From NCBI GenBank assembly GCA_035761045.1, contig DASTRU010000061.1, positions 1-32,349 on the forward strand: 32,349 bases of DNA, written 5' to 3'. Made by a program: the position numbers and the translations under genes. Positions within the stretch are counted from its first letter, which is position 1. Every line of letters starts with the position of its first letter. The notes below the pieces were generated by a model. The model searched no databases and was not told the origin of the DNA. It was given only the letters and a program-made list of their open reading frames with translations. The stretch comes from DASTRU01 sp035761045 (GTDB lineage Bacteria > Pseudomonadota > Gammaproteobacteria > Burkholderiales > Burkholderiaceae_E). This document shows positions 29,796 through 32,349 of this stretch, one piece after another.

Positions 29796-32349
29796 ATGAT
29801 GAATGCGCTGCGTCCGGCCTCGACGATCGACATTGGCCCGTTGTCATGGGTCATCGAAGAAGTGCGCGCATCGCTTGGCCAAGCGGTCGGCGCGCTCAAG
29901 GCGCTTGCCGCCGATCCGCAAGACACCACGCAACTGCGCTTTGCCACGACGCATTTGCACCAGGCGCACGGCGCGTTGCAAATCGTTGACCTCGATGGCA
30001 TTTCGCTGATCACGGGTGCCGCCGAGCAACTCTTCGCGCTGTTTGAAAACGATGTGTCGCGTTGCGACGCCAAGACCATCGCCTTGGTTGAACGCGCCTT
30101 CAATGGCTTGCTCGACTATCTCGACGATCTTTTAAGCGGCAACCCGCATCAGCCGGTTCGGCTGTTCGCGCATTACCGCGCGCTGCTCGATACGGTGGGC
30201 GCCGACCGTATTCATCCGGCCGATTTGTTCTTCCCCGACGTAGGCACGCGCATCTCCGACGACGCGCCGCATGTGTCCTTAGGGCCAGAGGAATTGCATC
30301 AATGCCGCTCGCGATTCGAGCGCGGCTTGCTCGGATACTTGCGCGGTGCCGACCGTTTAACCGCGGCCGGCGACATGACGCAATCGGTGCGCGTGCTGCG
30401 CGGATCGTTGCCGACCACGGGCGCGGCGCGATCGTTTTGGAGCGTGATGGATGCCTTCCTCACCTCGCTTGAAAGCGGTGCCGAGCCCGACATCAACGTC
30501 AAGCGCTTGTGCGCGCGTTTGAATTTGCAAATGCGCCGCACGATCGAAGGTTCCACGTCGATCGCCGAACGTCTGCTGCGCGATGCGCTGTTCTACATCG
30601 CGGTGGCCGACTCGCCGTCGCCCGTGGTTCACCGCGTGAAGCGCTCGTTCTCGCTCGATGGCTTGGTGCCGTCGGACTACCTCGCGACGCGTTATGGCCG
30701 CATCGACGCGCAACTGATTCGTCGCGCCAAGGATCAACTCAGCAACCTGAAGGCGGCTTGGGATCGATTGATCGCCGGGCAAGCCAACGACGCGGTTACC
30801 GCGCAACGCCACGCCAACGGCTTTGTCGAGATCGTCAAGCAAATGGACGAACCGGCGCTCGAGCGCATCGCGACGATTCTCGCCGAGGTGGCCAAGCAGT
30901 GCGTGGCCGTCAAGGCGATTCCAAGCGAAACGATCGCGATCGAAACCGCGACGGCGGTGTTGTTCGTCGAGAACACGCTCGACACCTTCAACCGGCTCGA
31001 CTCGCATTTCCCCGAGCGCGCCACGTTGATCGCAGACCGGCTCGAACAAGCCTTGGCCGGCCAAACGCCCGACATGTCGGTCGATTGGCTCGCCGATTTG
31101 TCGCGCAAGTCGCTGGAGCGTTCGACGATGGCGACCTTGGTCGCCGAGATTCAAACCAATATGCGCGCGGTCGAGCAGGCACTCGACGCGTTCTTCCGCG
31201 ACGCCAATAAACGCGATGGGTTGGCATCGACCGATGCCTTGCTCGCGCAAACCGCCGGCGCGCTGATGTTGCTCGGCGAGCAATCGGCGACCGAGGCGTT
31301 GGAGTTGGGTCGCGCGGCCATCGGGCGCTTCATGGACCCCGAGTACAAGCCCGAGCCGGGCGAGTTCGAGCGCGTCGCGCAAACCTTCGGCGCGCTCGGC
31401 TTCTTCATCGACGCGCTGCGTCAGCCCGACACCGCGTCGCGCCCGTCGTTGGAATTGGACGCGACGAGCGGCGCCTACGTCGCCCGCATGGTGATCGAGC
31501 CGCCCGCGCGCGACATCGTGGACGACGTGGTGCCGATCTCGGTGCCGCCCACGGTCATCGCGACCACGCCCGGACTTATGGCGCTGCCCGACGTCGCGCC
31601 GGTGGTGCGCACGGCGCCGAAGGTCGAACCGCCAGTGGCGCCCGCGTCCGACGAGGCGCGCGAAGCGTCGGACGCCACCGAGGCCGAGTCCGGCGCCGAA
31701 CTGCCCATGATCGACGCATCGTTCGTCGGATCGGACGCAATGCTCGCGCCGATCGATTTCGGCGCGATGCCGGACGAGCCGCTTGAGCTCGATTCAAACA
31801 GCGTCGAGCGCGAAACCTCGGCGCATGTTGAAAAAGCCGCCGCGCTCGTCGAACAACTGCGCGCCGCGCCAACCGATCAAGACGCCGTGGCGCGGTTGAA
31901 GGACGAGCTCAGCGAAATCGTTCAAGGATCGGAGCTGCTCGACCAAGCCAAGAACGTGACGGCGGCGCGCGACGCCGAGCGCTTGCTCGACCAACCGCTG
32001 GATACGGCCGCGCTCGATCAACTCGCCGCCACGGTTCACTTGCTGTCCGGTATCGAGTCGCCCAAGGATGCCCCGGCGCCCGATGCGGCCACGCTCGCGC
32101 TCGCGGCGTCGGACGACACCGTTATCGACGCGGAATTGCTGGAGATCTTTCTCGCCGAAGCCAAGGAAGTGTTCGACACGGTCGACGACGCGCTTCAAAA
32201 AGCGATCACGAGCCCGTCCAATCGCGAGCACCTCACCACGCTGCGCCGTGCGTTCCATACGCTCAAGGGTTCGAGTCGCATGGTGGGCTTGCGGGTGTTC
32301 GGCGAAGCCGCGTGGGCCATCGAGCAGGTGTACAACGTATGGCTGTCGG
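29796..32349 (+). CDS. chpA: PilL/ChpA-type hybrid chemosensory histidine kinase, N-terminal part (3' truncated)
   Basis: The frame is open for 851 codons to the window end, so the kinase core, CheW-like and receiver domains expected of ChpA/PilL would lie beyond it. Seen: a family-typical start (STIDIGPLSWVIEEV), an N-terminal Hpt-like module around residues 45-65 (HLHQAHGALQIV, with His53, His55 and His58), a long helical region, a Pro/Ala/Asp-rich linker at about 567-690, and a proper Hpt domain at about 785-851 with phosphoacceptor His821 (FHTLKGSSRMVG). Two in-frame ATGs (29796, 29799) are adjacent; an AGGAA is about nine bases upstream. It follows pilJ after 33 bp. In Pil-Chp systems this kinase phosphorylates PilG and PilH. 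Confidence 0.92.
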   Translation, partial: MMNALRPASTIDIGPLSWVIEEVRASLGQAVGALKALAADPQDTTQLRFATTHLHQAHGALQIVDLDGISLITGAAEQLFALFENDVSRCDAKTIALVERAFNGLLDYLDDLLSGNPHQPVRLFAHYRALLDTVGADRIHPADLFFPDVGTRISDDAPHVSLGPEELHQCRSRFERGLLGYLRGADRLTAAGDMTQSVRVLRGSLPTTGAARSFWSVMDAFLTSLESGAEPDINVKRLCARLNLQMRRTIEGSTSIAERLLRDALFYIAVADSPSPVVHRVKRSFSLDGLVPSDYLATRYGRIDAQLIRRAKDQLSNLKAAWDRLIAGQANDAVTAQRHANGFVEIVKQMDEPALERIATILAEVAKQCVAVKAIPSETIAIETATAVLFVENTLDTFNRLDSHFPERATLIADRLEQALAGQTPDMSVDWLADLSRKSLERSTMATLVAEIQTNMRAVEQALDAFFRDANKRDGLASTDALLAQTAGALMLLGEQSATEALELGRAAIGRFMDPEYKPEPGEFERVAQTFGALGFFIDALRQPDTASRPSLELDATSGAYVARMVIEPPARDIVDDVVPISVPPTVIATTPGLMALPDVAPVVRTAPKVEPPVAPASDEAREASDATEAESGAELPMIDASFVGSDAMLAPIDFGAMPDEPLELDSNSVERETSAHVEKAAALVEQLRAAPTDQDAVARLKDELSEIVQGSELLDQAKNVTAARDAERLLDQPLDTAALDQLAATVHLLSGIESPKDAPAPDAATLALAASDDTVIDAELLEIFLAEAKEVFDTVDDALQKAITSPSNREHLTTLRRAFHTLKGSSRMVGLRVFGEAAWAIEQVYNVWLS

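Noticed and set aside
1..32349. Mobile elements, CRISPR arrays, prophage genes, tRNA or rRNA genes
   Set aside because: I saw no transposase or integrase, no regularly spaced repeats, no tRNA-like cloverleaf or TPsiC box in the gaps, and gaps are short.

Overview
The window is an ordinary-looking, GC-rich chromosomal segment of a proteobacterium, most probably a betaproteobacterium. The evidence is gene content and order: a system II cytochrome c assembly pair (ResB/CcsB) after a cytochrome c4-like protein; argB - pyrimidine 5'-nucleotidase - slmA; moeB - ctpA - envC - gpmA running opposite to rhodanese - grxC - secB - gpsA; and hemL/thiD next to a rubredoxin and a Pil-Chp chemosensory cluster. 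No database search was possible, so genus and family are not assigned. I saw no insertion sequence, phage gene, CRISPR array, tRNA or rRNA.

Layout. 1-3896 (+): 3' end of a cytochrome c gene with a strong terminator, then resB and ccsB. 4042-5733 (+): an unrecognised 563-aa protein, possibly with a degenerate PilZ-like C-terminus. 5709-8883 (-): FecCD-type permease and HmuV-type ATPase, followed by a PhoR-type histidine kinase that has no phoB beside it. 9109-11331 (+): argB, HAD nucleotidase, slmA. 11344-16231 (-): dsbB, moeB, ctpA, envC and gpmA, transcribed in the order gpmA to dsbB. 16410-18624 (+): rhodanese, glutaredoxin, secB, gpsA. 18672-23602 (+): a MarR regulator followed by an outer-membrane factor, EmrA-type adaptor and EmrB-type pump, a complete tripartite efflux operon. 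23599-25784 (-): hemL and thiD. 25914-32349 (+): a 54-aa rubredoxin, pilG, pilH, pilI, pilJ and the first 851 codons of a PilL/ChpA-type histidine kinase cut by the window end.

Shared themes are heme and thiol/redox handling (cytochrome c maturation, possible heme import, HemL, DsbB, rhodanese, glutaredoxin, rubredoxin), envelope maintenance (CtpA, EnvC, SecB, SlmA) and surface sensing (Pil-Chp). Coding density is high. Several genes use GTG or TTG starts and many lack a clear Shine-Dalgarno sequence.

I found no convincing wholly new system. The items most worth a second look are the unknown gene at 4042, the orphan phoR behind an ABC transporter, a nested set of inverted repeats in the argB leader, a long imperfect hairpin after ccsB, and two perfect palindromes sharing the core TTTCGAAA upstream of secB and thiD.
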